In this document: positions 34,901 to 48,391 of the stretch, piece by piece | Numbering within the stretch: the first letter of the stretch is position 1 | Layout: every line of letters begins with the position of its first letter | DNA from: Membranipora membranacea | Lineage: Eukaryota; Bryozoa; Gymnolaemata; Cheilostomatida; Membraniporidae | NCBI GenBank assembly: GCA_914767715.1 | Contig: OU612070.1 | Coordinates: forward strand, 19,580,025-19,644,024 | Length of the DNA: 64,000 nucleotides | Direction: 5' to 3' | The notes under the pieces: generated by a model | What the model was told of the DNA's origin: nothing | What the model saw: the letters and a program-made list of their open reading frames with translations, nothing else | Database searches by the model: none | Program-made: the position numbers and the translations under genes

Positions 34901-37900
34901 GACACTGTTGCATTCCTCTTGAGTTACCGCACCGTTGTCACAGAGTTTTGTAATAATAATAGTTTCAATTTTGTAGAAGTTCTATAGGAAGTTTGATGCG
35001 TTTGTTGTCCTACATGGTACTGACACTATGTGTTACACTGCCTCTGCTATGTCGTTTATACTGGAGAACCTGGGCAAGCCTGTCATCATTACTGGTATGT
35101 CTGTATACGCTAGCGTTAAAGCCTACAATAAGCCCATAGCAATATTTATAGTCTGGCAGCTAGTTCTTTAGTTGTTATGCAATATTATTATTCTTTAAAA
35201 GTCATAGCACTTCTGGGTAAAAATTATGTGTAGTGATAGAAAATGTACTAAAATATCACAAAAAGTGAAATAAAACTCCTTTCAACTTTTTAAATAATAA
35301 TTTATAAAAATTAAAAGAAGACAGTTTGATCCTCAGTTATTTTGCCAAAAAGTACAAAAAAATGCTTTAATGCAATTTGTATCCATCTCAACCTTACCCC
35401 TCACGGACAAATCTTGCCATATTGGAATTTTAGTTAATGTAATAGGGTGTTATAGCCAAGTCAAATCCAAAAATGGAGACCATTTGACCATTTCAGATAA
35501 TCTAAGGGAACTCCCTACTTGACTTTTACTGGTGATACTTAATTTGTTATTTCAGGAGCTCAAATACCGATATACGAGACAAGAAGTGATGGAAGAGAAA
35601 ATCTCCTGGGTTCTCTGATTATGGCTGCCAGCTTCATCATCCCTGAGGTAACTTAATCAAAAGTACCATTACTGATTGGTGCCAAGCTGATCAGAAGTTA
35701 TAATATGACATGTGTATCTCTATCTGATAGAGCATGTGTTTGATTCATGTAGCCCATGTATCTTCAGAGGAACTTCACATGATCATCCCTAAGTTAGGGG
35801 CGGGCAAACTTTTGGCTCCAAGGTTAGGTTGATGCTCATGATCAGAGGTACACATGCTAATAGTATAATTTTGAACTCAATGCAGATTAGTACAGTTGAC
35901 AGAGATGTTTGGGGATGAGGCACCAACATAGGTACAGACATGGGGGCAATCATGAGCCATTCCCAATAAGTCTGTGTGCACCCTAGGGAAGTAAATAACA
36001 ACAGGATTGACTTAATGTTAGCTAGCACAAATTTTCAATGGGAGTTTATAGCATGTTATGTGATAGGGTAGATGTTGGCTAGCTATTCATTACACTACCT
36101 CAAGCACATGTGAAATGGGAAAATTCCCCTCATGCCATTACATTATTCCTCTAAGATAGCTGCATTTCACAGGGTTTGATTTTTCGTTTCTTGCATAATA
36201 TGTGGTCAATGATTAAGGATAACTATACCAATCTCTGTCATACTTTGAACACTCTTATACATTTAGGCGGGATGGGATACAGTGATATATCGATAGGAGT
36301 GTGATTTTTCGCCAGTAGTGTATTTCTGTTCCAATGTCAAGTCCTGGTAGCTCGGTTGCAATAAGACAATTATTTATAATATAGTTGGTAAAGAGGTGAA
36401 ATTAAAGTAGTGACTCTATTCCTAAATTCTAACCATGAGTTATTTACTCTAACTGATTGGGTTAATGAGAACGTTGAGTTCCATAGATGTTTGACACCTT
36501 TGCTTCTTCACTGCATGTAAGTGTGTATATATTCTATGACAGGACTGTGCGTATATTTTGTGACAGGTATATGTACATTTTGTGACAGGTGTGCGTATAT
36601 ATTGTGACAGGTAATGTGTATATTTTGTGACAGGTGTGCGTTCATTTATGACAGGTGTGTGTTTATTTCGATCACCGTCTCATGAGAGGTAACAGAGCCA
36701 GGAAAGTTTCCGCTGATGAGCTGGACGCCTTCGACTCTCCCAACTGTCTCCCTCTCGGAAAACTGGAGATATGTGTCACTGGTAGGTTCACCATGTCATA
36801 TCTACCCTGTACACTCCACACGATTTCTTTTTCCTCTTCTACTCAACAGAAAGAAAACACTCATTGGAATTTAGATTTTTTTCGACAATAGCACTCTATA
36901 TCAAGTATCTGCATATCCGTCGGACAGAGGGGGGAGGGGGGCTCAAGAGTCTGGGGGGCTCAGACTAATTTACAAAATTCTACGATTCGCCGATCAGTAA
37001 TTTACTGTGCTTTGACAAATTTGAGCTTGGAGGCTTAATCAGGTTCTGAGTATATTACCATACCAGAGACTATAGATATATCTATAGTCTCTGACCATAC
37101 TGTAATTTTTAATAGTGTTACAATAATTCATAAAGCTAGTGACCTATTGTCCTATTTGCTCATGAACTTTGCTCACAAACAAGTCAGCACCTTGTGTTTG
37201 GCATGAGATATGCGTGTGCACAACATGCAACATGCATTTTGTGGTTGAATTCCAACATTAAATAAGAAGACTTCCTAACCCAAAAATGTGAAGTGATGAG
37301 AAATTTATTTCTCAATGCACCTCAAAATCAGTAGATTTTATTACCAGCTTCCGTTCGGCAATAGTTTGATTGAGGCTAACACAACCCCCCCTCCTTCACC
37401 CAAGGAAATTAGAACATCTCTCGAGCTACTTCCTTACTTCATCCTCATGCACAACATCTGTGTGCTAAAAGTAAATTCTGTTTTGAAATAATGCACCGAC
37501 AATTGTCTAAATTATTCACATTTCAACCATGTTTTATGAGCAAACGTAAATGAACTAGACTGGAATTCGATAATCTACATACTTCAAAAGCAGTTTGAAA
37601 AACATCTTGATTATGGTGATAGTGGTATATTTTATCACTTCTTCAGTTGTTTTGCCATTATGCCATTATGTAGTGAATCTGTTATTTTCAGTTCCTTTCA
37701 TTGTTGAATGTAAGCAGAGAGTAAAAAAGTGAAACAAGACCCTAAATTAAATCAATCCTCTTTGGCCTGAACAATCCCCGATACCAACCTAGTAAATTCA
37801 GCTCTCCCTGAAGAAACCAGTTGATTTTCCATATTGCCTTATTTTCTAGTGTACTGGGACTTGATACAAAGACCTTCCACAGTTAAACAGTTCACAGTTC

Positions 37901-40900
37901 ATACAATGCTTTCATCTAACGTGGCAGTACTACGAGTGTTTCCTAACCTATCAGCTGCTGTGGTCAGGGCAATGCTACAGGACCCTATCGAAGGTATGCT
38001 TGATAAATTAAAGAAAAGGTGCAATTGAAACTGGTGAAGAAGTATATTCCATTGCTAGCTTTCATATTTCCATCATTTGTGCTTGTCTTGTCCCCTCTTC
38101 AATGGGGGATAACACAACATGATTGTATTATCAGAGTACAGGTACGGGTACCCATAGTACTCAGAGGCCCCCTGGAAGCAAGTTTGCTCTTGCATCTAAT
38201 GGTTATCAAACTTGCATGACTGACAAATAAAGTCAAAAAGATCTTGAACCTCGATGCGTATTTCGGTTTTTATCATTTGTGCAAATTATCAGTATGTATA
38301 TCCTTGTCTGACCGTATTTTCCAGTATATGCTCATCATGTGCCAAACCGAAAATTTATCACCGTCTATAGACTACCATGATAGAAATAAGCAATGCGCAC
38401 TTACTAAGGCTTAGTTACTCACTCCTTTGATATGGTAGATAAATATGTTGTGGCCTGCATAAAGAGATGATGATGATGTAGTGCAGGATTGTTGAGTTAG
38501 ACTTTGGACCAAATATGGATATATCATACTCCAATGCAATATCGGTCATATCACCCAAAGGAATTTGTTGATTTCCACCAGAAATGGTCGGTAAAAAAGG
38601 TTCAAAGAGGTTGTGTCTGTCTGAAAACCTGCAAAATGTCTTTAGCGGTAAGTTTCCCTTGGTTTGCAGGCAGATCAGAACTGAGCAGAGCTGGTAGACT
38701 ACAGTTAGATTCACGTCCAGAACTCGATTGTCAAACTGCAGCTCTTCCTTGTAATGTCTTTTTTTGGAGTTATGCTTCCATGGACAGTGTTAGGACGATT
38801 CAATAATCAGTTAATCACTAGGGTTTCGTTGATTCAGTATCATCACTTTGCCATTTCATGCATGCTTGATATAGGGGTAACTTATGGCTGACTAAACTTT
38901 TCTCAACCTCATCACACATCATATACTCACACCTAAGCGAGGGAAAACTGGTGCTAGCTAACAATACGTCTACCCCAAACTAGCTAAAATAAATTCAATA
39001 TTTCCCACTATAGGGTATTACAGTTGTTTGATTGTCATTTATTACAGGTGTGGTGATGCAGTGTTACGGCGCTGGTAATTTCCCCGACGACAATGTAGAA
39101 TTAATAGAAGTTTTGAAGCAGGCCAATGACAGAGGAGTGATTATAGTGAACACCACTCAGTGTCGACGGGGAGCTGTCAGTATCAGCTACGCCGGCGCTA
39201 AGGTTAGTCCAAACTACAAATATGATCATGTGTGCATCATCAAATTTGATCAAATAAGATCAAACTCAAATAAAATCCTACGATGATCATGTGTGCAGTT
39301 ATCTACTTCAGCTGTCTCAGAATGTTGGTTGGACAGCAATATATGATAAACTGAATAAAAAAAACTTGGTTTGAAATTCCATTCTTTCTTTTTCACGCGG
39401 CCTCATTTGTCGTGATACACTGGTCGGTGAATATAATAAAGTAAATATAAAAAAAAATATGATGAGGACAAAATAAAACAACTCCCAAATCGTTTCGCAA
39501 TGCAATCGATTAATTCTGGTAATTGCAGGTAGCGAAGCTTGTGAATGAAAATAAAGCCTCACTGCAGTCCGTTAACTACTGGGTTTTTGTTTGCCCCATG
39601 TGTGCTTTGACCTGCCTGCAAACAGAATGCAAACATGCGCAGGTACTGCGGCTGCAACCCTAAGGCAAGGAATGTTTCGCTGCCCATGCTTTGGGATGTG
39701 GCGTGTGAAAAGACAACTTGATTTTAATCAATCATTCCTTGACTTGGATGATTACTGATAATCTCTTATACTTTCATCCTATGGGGTATTGAAAACATCC
39801 ATTTGCAAACTATGTTTTTTTATTCTTTTGGTAATAATTTTATTCGTTTTCTGCAGTCCTTGTTGGATATCGGAATAGTGCCTGGATATGACATGACGTC
39901 AGAAGCTTGCTTAGCTAAACTCTCCTATGTGCTCACCAAACCATGGACTAATCAGCAGAAAAAAGAGGTAAGTGAACTTTGTAATTTCTCTTTTCCGACT
40001 TCTCGCAAATTTTTGTGTTATTCCCTTCATAACATAACAATGTGAGGGCTCAAACAGTTCCAATCGAGATTTTGAAACATTCGACTGTATCGATGGAAAT
40101 TCACATGATCCTAATCAGAGCTTTGCCTATGTCTTAGGAGTCACAAAGAACAAAAAACAGCTACTTTCAATTCTTATTTTTCAATACACACAAAATATGA
40201 CAGACACAACTGCATACACAAGAACATCTGCGGCCTAAAACCTTTCTTTTTGTATTCTCTATATACTGTTGATACACTATAGTTCATTGAGAGAACTGTC
40301 TAGGCCTACTTGTCACAATAAGAAATGCATAAAATCCTAACAGACAAGTTCATAAAATAATTGTTGCTGAAGTTTCGTTTACTGCAGAAAGTTGACAGTA
40401 TGGCATCACGGGTTTGTTCTACTGTCATTCTAATAAATCTATTAAAGGATTAGTAGTGATATTGGTTGCTATTGATCGGAATAGCCAACCAAAACATAGC
40501 TATACATTGGTGTAATTAATTAATCCTTTTTAAAAGTGATACAGAAAGATGAATTAATCCAATAATTGCACTGGCACTGGCTGCTGGCTTCATGTCATAA
40601 AAGCTGGTTAGAATAAAGCTGACTGCTGACAAAATCCACCTCATGACATGATGCCATGACACAACGTCAGGCTATGGACACAGTATGTTGATGACATGAC
40701 ACAACGCCAAGCTTTGGGAATGACAGGCACCAATGCATCTCTGCAAGTTCTGCCATAAATAGTCAGGGTTCAGAATCAATCCATCATAACCCACATCGAT
40801 ACAGAACCGAACACATCTACACCGAGAATAAACTTAGATAATCATACTATCATCATGGAGGCTTACAACTCAGATCAGTTCAACTCTGATATTCTCAATG

Positions 40901-43900
40901 ATTTATCTGAGGAGATAGTCCGAGATATGGACAGATCGGCTAAACAGTATCTTCTAATCAAAGATAACCTGCAGACTATAAATGTCAGACTAGAGAGAGC
41001 ATTGAGAGATGAGAGGTTAGCCCTGGTTTATACACTGCAGGTACAGAGAGATTGTGTATCTGGTATGCTGTGTATGTATGGCGAATATCTGCAGAGGAAA
41101 GCTTTCAAACTACAGGAGATAGAGGCCTTTAGAGAGCAGGCTTGTATATAATAAGCTCAGCTCTCTAGTAAGAAGGCAGAGAAGGGAGGAAGAGAATTGT
41201 TCTCAAACAGAACCAGTCCTGATCAGGACTACCACCATATATACAAAGAGTGATTGTTCTTACCAGGCCCAACTATTTGCTTAACCTTTTTAAAACCATA
41301 ATATATCTACATGTACTACAATTTAAACCCTATATCCAATTAATTGCAGTAAGTTTGGGTTAGGAAGCTAGGCGCACTAAGATCCATCAATCAGCAAACC
41401 ACATATAAAAAATAATTCACCAACATTCTGTAGAATTACATACCCATATATTGAAATTGCCCACGATGACTTCCTCTCCCCTAATAACTGATTTGTGACC
41501 AGTGGCAGGTAGCGCAGGAACTTCTCCAAATTCCGACCAAACTCCAAAACAAATAGTTAGAAAGGGCAGCACCTTCTGGATCATTTTGTTGGCTTTTATT
41601 GATCAGTGCATTGTAATATTGTCTTCTCTTGCTTGAGTATATATATATATATATGATATGTATATTTATATGTATATATAATATTACTCATCTTTGTCTT
41701 ATTTCAGTTTATCAGTAAGAATGTGATGGGAGAGCTGACAAATCCAAATGACCTACCTCATCAGAGTCATATGGCTGATGCTCTTTCTATGCTCGGCCTA
41801 GAGAAGGATATGGTAGGAGGCGCTGTCGAGGTGAGTCAGCGCTAGCTAGATTAAGTTTCATCTGACTAGCTATTGTTGGGATTTTCTCCTCTCTGCTGAT
41901 AAGGAATTTGTACCTAACATGATCTAAGTCAGCACGCGAATACTTTCACGACCTTGTATCATGAGGCAATCTTTTCTCAACTCTCTTCAACATATTTGAG
42001 CAAGCTCGTTACTCTGTGAAGCTGTTTAATCTCTGCTCATTACTTGTAAATACCTTTCAATTATGATACAACATAAGAATAGTGCTTTGTTGTTGATATA
42101 GTCAACGCTAGTGGTCTTTTTGTCTGAGACCACTGAAATTAGTTTGGGCCAGATGGAAATCAAACCCGAGCCGATTCCCGATTGTGTTCTCAAATTGATA
42201 GCTCGGAGGTAAGATCACTTTTTGAATCAGCCATCATCTACATAACTTTTGCTATGCTATGGTGTTCTGTTTATAGAGTATGGCAGAGCTGAGAGAGACT
42301 ATGATATTACCTTTAGTATGCATGAGTATAAAACGTGGAGATCTCGAAGCTCTCGATAAAATCTGCTCCAAATATGTAAGTCCCTCGTTAACCAAAGGCT
42401 GAATGAGGGAGTGATATTTTTAGTATCTCTTCACAGTAGTGAGCTGAACTCTACCGCAGATTTGAATTCAATATTGGTGTTTTCTTACCCAACACGTTGT
42501 TACACCAGATGATAAATTGGAAATACCCAATAGGAGCAAATTTTAGCTAGAATTCAGTCTAGCTAAATTTGGGTCGATCTTAAGTTAGCGGGCACTAAGT
42601 TCTAGCTAGCTGAAGTGGGAGTCTGTATAATGTAAAGAGTCCGAATAAAACATAGCTAGCCCAAAATTGTACTAAGCAAAACATGAACAAAAGGCAAACT
42701 GTTGTTGCTGCTTATACTTCTCTCCTTTAGGGTATACATAAACATATAAATACTTATATATTTATAATATATTTATATGTTTATGGGGTATATTATTCAA
42801 AAATTTAGGCTGTGACAGCATCAAACTAATAATGGTGGTTTGCACAGCCCTTGTGACAAAGACCCACAATCCCCACTGATAATCAATAGGGCCTACTAAC
42901 TTCAGGGGTCAATAGGGCATCAGAAAGCTGTTGTAGTTGTGTTTGGAGTTGCCTTACCACTGCGCCATAGCTTTGTATTACCCAACATATGCAGCAATAT
43001 TCAATTTTATGTTCAACGTAACGATATGCCTCAATATGCAAAGATATTTACATTCATCGTTTTCTATGTCTATATATTTATTAGCCAGGAAACATGCTAA
43101 TGACAGATTATGATGGGAGAACCCCTCTCCATGTGGCTATCCGTGACGGCTCATATCAAAGTATACAACATCTCATCAAACTCGGAGCCTCTGTGCACGC
43201 CAAGGACAGGTATACAGATATATATATATATATATCGTAAACATATAATATAAAAGTGATAATACGTTTATGATATATATATATTTTGTAGTAACCATGA
43301 ACACTGATTGCAGATCGCCTCTGACATATGAATTCCTCTGCATAATAGTGACTACGCCTGAAAGCTTCCTATTGACCATTGACCTAAATGACCTATTTAC
43401 ATTAAACCTTTGAAATTATAGGCAGTTCAGGTTTTCAGTTAGTAGCTGAAGCGGATCACCACTCTAACATTTCCACTTTTTCACCCCCACTTTGACTTCC
43501 ATTTGTAAACAAATTCTCTTATAGAAGGAGCACATTACATCTCTTTACAGTTTTGATCGATCACCTTTACTGGAAGCTATAGAAGCTCGAAGGTTTGATG
43601 TGATTGAGTTACTTTTGAAGTCCGGAGCTCATCTCACAATACACCCTGAACAGCTCGCCATCGAACTCAATCAGTGAGTTGTGCCAAAACCTTGATGATC
43701 ATAAAATACATAATGTTCATAAATTCAGATCAACTTTGACCCTGCTGCATACGGAGTTATCCCTATCTTCTATCTACTGCGGCTTATCATTAGAGGAGGA
43801 GCAACTCCTAATGAAAGCAAACAGGATCAAATTTGATCAAATATATATTAGATTAGGTGTCTACAATTTTTTTTACAAATATTGGCTTTTAAGAATCTTG

Positions 43901-46900
43901 ATGAAAATTAGTAAAGATTTATCATGTTTTGGTTAGAATCAATTTAAACTCATTACCTAAGATATTATGCCTGCCCCTAATTTCTTTAGTTTTACACCAA
44001 ATAACTTCTTTGTATATATATAAGGTAAACATTAATCAGTTTATGCAATATCAATCAGAGATATTCATTCACTTGTAAATGACATGATCAGTGTGGTCCA
44101 ACTACCTGAATCTCAACATGATGATCAAACGCCAAAAGAGATGCTATATGCTCTTATCGATATCTTACAATATGCGCATATTTTTTGCAGTTGTATCATT
44201 AAAAATGCACTATTCTAGAATAGGGGGTGAGATCACGATTCATCACGCTCCTGGATATTGTATATAGCGTTGAGATCATGTTTCAATACGCTACTGGATA
44301 TTGTAGACCCTCTTGGTTTTTATTTTCAGGGCAGCGTGCCGAGGTGACACAGAGTTAATCACAGCTTACTGGAATGCAGGTGCCAAATTAAATGTGTGGG
44401 ACTACAGCGGGCGAACTCCTCTTCACTTGGTATGTTGTTCATGATATTTGATGGGTGTTTGCTTTCGTTCTTTTAATTCATATTGCAAAACAGACTATGT
44501 GAATACATACTGAGGCCTTCAAGCTGCGGATCAAGATGCCATCAACATTTATAGGCTGCTTCATACTGCAAAATAGATTATGTGAATGCATATTGATGCC
44601 TCAATGCTGCAGATTACAATGCCAGCAAGATTTATGGGCTGCTTCATGCTGCTCACACAAGCCATGACAATTTAGTGCATGAAATGGCCAGCATTACGGA
44701 ACTGCATCCGCTCTATTTTTGAGATAAATGAAGAAGTTAATATGCTATGAGTACAATATGCAATACAATATACAATATACAATACTATATGCTATATGCT
44801 ATATAGTATACTATAAACTATAAACTATAAACTATATACTATATACTATATACTATATACTATATACTATATACTATATACTATATACTATATACTATAT
44901 ACAAGGTTGAGATTGGTTTTCATCTTTTTTTCAGGCGGTACTGAATTCTCGTATTGAGCTAATCGACTATCTCATCAAACACGGAGCTAACCCGAATCTC
45001 ACAGACGACCAGGACCACTCACCTCTCTATATGACTATGAACACTAAGATAATCGCAATGTTAAACTTGGCCCTTGAACAGGAGAAATGGAAAAAGATTA
45101 AACGGCGTCCATCAAACAACTCACTCCCATTAAGTAAGGAACTTTATGTATTGACAATGTTCCCACAATGCAATATTCTGGGTTTTCCAGGACAGCTTTG
45201 TTATTGAACAACCTGCAAAATATGGATTGTCTCCCCGATGCAAAATTCCCAGTTTTCCAGGACAATTTTGGTATTGATATCACAGGGTAGTTTGTAAGCT
45301 TGGAGCTGTAAGGAATTTCTTTGAGAATTCTGACAATTTCCAGGGCAATAATGTTGAGGGTATTGTTTTCAAAATCCAACAAAATTCCGTACCATTCAAA
45401 AAGAGATAGATCTGATTTCAATGAATATCACCCATCTTCCATTCTACTTCAACGTTCTTTGACAATGTTGAAAATATTTCTGTGCCGAGTTTTGTAATTA
45501 TCAACCCGAGAGGAGAAATGTCAAAGGTCAGGCATCCCTCTTAGCGCGCTTGGTGACATCTCCCAACCACAAAATACTTCTTACCACTGACTCTAGTGTG
45601 TGCTGTCTTTGGTTTCAGACCAATCAGAGGGCTTGTCGACAGTGATTGGTTAATTTATAAGGTAGAAAAGTTGCTTTTATGATCAGTTGCGGTATACGCT
45701 GTGAGTGGCCTTTGAATAACCTTGAGAGGCTTTTAACGTGTTCTAAAGCCTTTTAATAGAGCCAACAAAATGTATGATGCTGTTACTAACTCTAACAAGT
45801 AAATTATGGAGTTTTAGAATCGAACAAACTTCCAGCAAAAAGAAACCCAAGCAACTGCTGTTTTGCCTTTTATCTTTGTATGGAAACATGTGAACCTGGT
45901 ATTGAAATCTAAATTAGGGTAATATTTAATGGATGTCTTTCAAGTTGAGGTACCATGTACTAAGGTATCGATGAAGCCAAACTACAGGTACCCAAAATTT
46001 GTTATTGACCTATTTTATTTTTCTCTACTGAAGCCTTCTTCATACCACATAAATATCATTAGCCTATGCTTCATACCAATGAACTCATTGTTTATACCAA
46101 CATTTAAAACACATGTCTACTCCAAAATCAGGGTCTCTATCCCCTCCCCCCTGATTTCATTTTTTTGAACAACAAGAAACCAAGGGGGGTAGCAGTCAAT
46201 CACTGCCAAAGACCCAGGTTTCAGAGTAGACATTAGTTTTTTTTATAATTTTATTGGCATCTATATCATTTTCTCAAAAGTGCCATTAAATAAGAAACAA
46301 AAAAGGGTGAAACAAAAAGATGTGAATGGTTATAGAATATAATTGTAGCATGTAATATTGAAAGGGGGCTTTCTTGAAAGAAATGCGTTTAGAGATGCTA
46401 CCTACGTCACTTCACTCCATACTTCTCTCATTTTAGCCGGCTCATATCGTGCCCCACCTCACAATATCTGCTGGTAATTTCCACTTCACTGTTTCCGTGT
46501 GACTCTCTTACTTTGTTCCTAATATTTATCTTTGCCATAGAATTGCATTGATGTCTTTTATTTAAAAAATAAATGGTTTGGCAAGCTGTTAAGAGATCCA
46601 TTCATATAGAAGATTTCTATAATTACCCTGGAGGAGTATATATACGCTTGATTTTCATCGCAAGTTAGTTTTGGGGTGACTTAATGTTGGCTAGCACTAA
46701 TATTAACTAGCCTAAGTGCAAACTGTAGGTAACTTTTATAGAAAAGTAAGTACTAAGTCAATATGACTAGCGATGCATTTCAATATTTCAAGTATCCATG
46801 ACAAGCCAAAATTTTCGTCCTGTGATGACTGAAGAGTACAATCATACCTTTCCTGAATGACGGGTCCCCCCCCCCCGCCCGCAATTAAAAATTAATTCTA

Positions 46901-48165
46901 TGGAATATTTTGGTTTAATTATACTCAAAATAGAGTATGGATCTTCTAATAGCTTGCCACATTTTCTTTTGAAAAAATTTACAGACATCAATGGTTTTGC
47001 TTTTGTTGCCAAATTGTAAAATTGCAAATAAGTTATCACCCTTTATGATTGGTATATTAGATAGTCTGGACAGTTTTACACTGTGATGATATTGTTTTTG
47101 CACCTTCCACATTACACTGTGCATTTGATTTGCCTGGCTTCATCCTTAGCTTTATGTGTCAAAGCAAATTGAAATACAGGTAGCTGAGTGTATCTCTATA
47201 CTACCAACCACTACCCCAAACCTCTACACTGATGACATGATATACTATTGCATGTATACACGTTAATAGTGTAATCTCGATGTCAGTCTGCCAAACCCCT
47301 CCATCCATCCTACCAATAAGAAAACTGAGTCACTAACAACAACAAAACCCCACAAACAAGAGTGCTGAGCTGTTACATCTGGATGCCGCTATCCTAGTCC
47401 TCGATCGTCTGACTTGCTTTTGAAGTGTTTGTTGCATTCTGGGATACTTTGGGTCGGGTCAGATGGTTTATAGTGAGGCAATTCAAACTGCATACATACA
47501 AAAGTTTGGATCTCAGCATAGCTAAGCTAAGCTGAGTGCTACATAGTGAGCCAACTCAAACCTACATTACAAATGTTTGGGACCTGATCTGAGTTTAATT
47601 TGACTCAGACAAAGTGGATGGTCACCTTGATTATTAGCGGTAGTTATAATTCTTTGTTTATCATACTTCTTCTGCAAAACTTGGTCCCATCGCTACTTTG
47701 GATTGCGGGGAGGGGGGATAGAGTATAACAAGGACATATCTTGTTCAAAGGCTTTGCGCACAATAGCACCCGCAATATGAGTTTGAGTGATGCTTTTAAT
47801 AGCAAATTTTATCCTGCTCACCGAGGAACAACTCCAAATTCTGGCTCAATAGGTCCTCCATGACAGACTCAGGGATCGTGGGATCAGGCTCACTCTCCCT
47901 GATAGGCCAGACTTAAAACTATCGCATCAGCTTACACGTGACGTTCTTTTGTTCATAAATTGATCATCTATTTCTTACTGCTGCAGATAGAAAGTCAAGT
48001 CTGGCTGAGCTTGTTGAGTTGGTGAAACGCACACCCTTACCAGGTAATGATGGAAATTCAACATCTGCTAGCTCGTCGTCAACCTCATTATCAGCACTGG
48101 TGGAGGAGGACAAAGAAGTAGTGAAAAATGACTTAAATGGGGATGCTGACATGGAAAAAATGTAA
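28955..48165 (+). CDS. ASPG: 60-kDa lysophospholipase / L-asparaginase with ankyrin repeats (ASPG type), 705 aa
   Basis: Exons: 28955-28990, 30709-30832, 33631-33775, 34562-34679, 34977-35094, 35556-35647, 36655-36781, 37850-37993, 39048-39202, 39857-39967, 41708-41830, 42277-42375, 43085-43209, 43551-43673, 44330-44429, 44935-45133, 47987-48165. All are GT-AG with an open joined frame. The asparaginase domain (about residues 34-400) shows both nucleophile-bearing motifs, YTGGTIGMK and LHGTDTM, plus [11 protein letters not shown] and RGNRARKV, whose Lys aligns with the family's catalytic Lys. It hydrolyses asparagine to aspartate and ammonia; the cytosolic type is expected. Ankyrin repeats follow from about residue 464 ([33 protein letters not shown]). 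The C-terminal tail is Ser-rich and acidic. The first exon (12 codons, CACCATGA context, CAG|GTAACT donor) is in phase with the next; an alternative start is the ATG at 30712. Confidence 0.9.
30951..31396. repeat. Direct plus inverted repeat in an intron
   Basis: A block of about 110 bp (GTTTTTCACCTTGAATTTCA...GAGACATCACCACTGTATCA...) occurs directly at 30951-31060 and 31207-31316. Its central part is inverted at 31331-31396. The second copy and the inverted piece can form a long hairpin. Flanking sequence has several GCGGAAAA motifs. It lies in the intron before the 33631 exon of the asparaginase gene. Confidence 0.8.
34226..34270 (+). pseudogene. Duplicated exon fragment in the asparaginase intron
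   Basis: TCAATATTCAGCGCTGATCC..CCCGTAAGTT closely matches the end of the 33631-33775 exon with its donor (TCAATGTTCAGCTCTGACCC..CCCGTAAGTT, 33747-33781). The copy keeps the GTAAGT donor and has an acceptor-like TTTTCTTTCAATATTCAG. A 20-base exon from it would break the frame. It is probably a decayed exon duplication. Confidence 0.6.
36536..36660 (+). repeat. Tandem repeat of the splice-acceptor segment before an ASPG exon
   Basis: TTTGTGACAGGTGTGCGTAT-type units of about 20-24 bp occur about five times immediately upstream of, and running into, the acceptor at 36654/36655 (TTTATGACAG|GTGTGTGTTTAT). Each unit carries its own CAG|GT, so several candidate acceptors stand in a row. Confidence 0.75.
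37066..37093. repeat. Perfect 28-bp palindrome
   Basis: AGAGACTATAGATA followed directly by its reverse complement TATCTATAGTCTCT, inside an asparaginase intron. No loop. Function unknown. Confidence 0.6.
40855..41151 (+). CDS. Nested intronless ORF, 98 aa, unknown function
   Basis: An open frame from ATG to TAA lies wholly inside the asparaginase intron between the 39857 and 41708 exons, on the same strand. The protein starts [20 protein letters not shown], is rich in Glu, Arg, Leu and Gln, lacks Pro and Gly almost entirely in its middle, and should be mostly helical, possibly a coiled coil ([20 protein letters not shown]). There is no signal peptide or membrane segment. GC content and third-position use look more gene-like than the surrounding intron. 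CATAAATAG at about 40751 is a possible TATA element. I do not recognise a family. It could be a nested gene, a retroposed copy or an unannotated alternative exon; splicing into the host frame is not evident. Confidence 0.5.
   Translation: MEAYNSDQFNSDILNDLSEEIVRDMDRSAKQYLLIKDNLQTINVRLERALRDERLALVYTLQVQRDCVSGMLCMYGEYLQRKAFKLQEIEAFREQACI
43727..43847. mobile_element. Degenerate fold-back MITE of the GGAGCAACTCC family
   Basis: AGATCAACTTTGACCCTGCT..ACGGAGTTATCC on the left and GGAGCAACTCCTAATG..AAACAGGATCAAATTTGATC on the right are imperfect inverted copies and match the termini of the elements at 50541, 51309 and 62275. It lies in an asparaginase intron. Confidence 0.5.
44756..44902. repeat. 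AT-rich tandem repeat (ACTATAT)n
   Basis: A 7-base unit repeated from about 44815, preceded by related but less regular ATACTATATGC motifs. It ends about 30 bases upstream of the acceptor of the 44935 exon. Confidence 0.8.
46120..46235. repeat. Dispersed repeat, copy 2 (C-rich)
   Basis: Shares CCCCTCCCCCCTG..TTT..GAACAACAA..AAACCAA.GGGG, then AGTCAATCACTGCCAA.GACCCAG, in the same order as 25960-26095. It lies in the last and largest asparaginase intron (45134-47986), which otherwise shows only a G/C-run at about 46866-46876 and no gene. Confidence 0.45.
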
Positions 48166-48391
48166 ACGATCACAATATTGAGCCCAATGTTTCATTCACA
48201 GCGTGAATCAGTGTGCTATTTTGATTTGTTTTATTTGATGATCTGATCACACAAATAATATACCTGGTGTTTGTTGATGCTTAAGCTTTTACGTATTTTG
48301 ATGCACCAATTGCGGTATTAGGACAATTGATCATCAATGGTTGGCCCAACAGAAGCTGTTGAGTGGAAAGTGTTGAGATTTTTTTCTTCCC

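Noticed and set aside
45098-45421. 107-aa minus-strand frame
   Set aside because: Overlaps the end of an asparaginase exon and its intron on the opposite strand; contains two near-identical TTTTCCAGGACA repeats and no recognisable motif.
47964-48173. 69-aa minus-strand frame rich in Ser
   Set aside because: Shadow of the last asparaginase exon.
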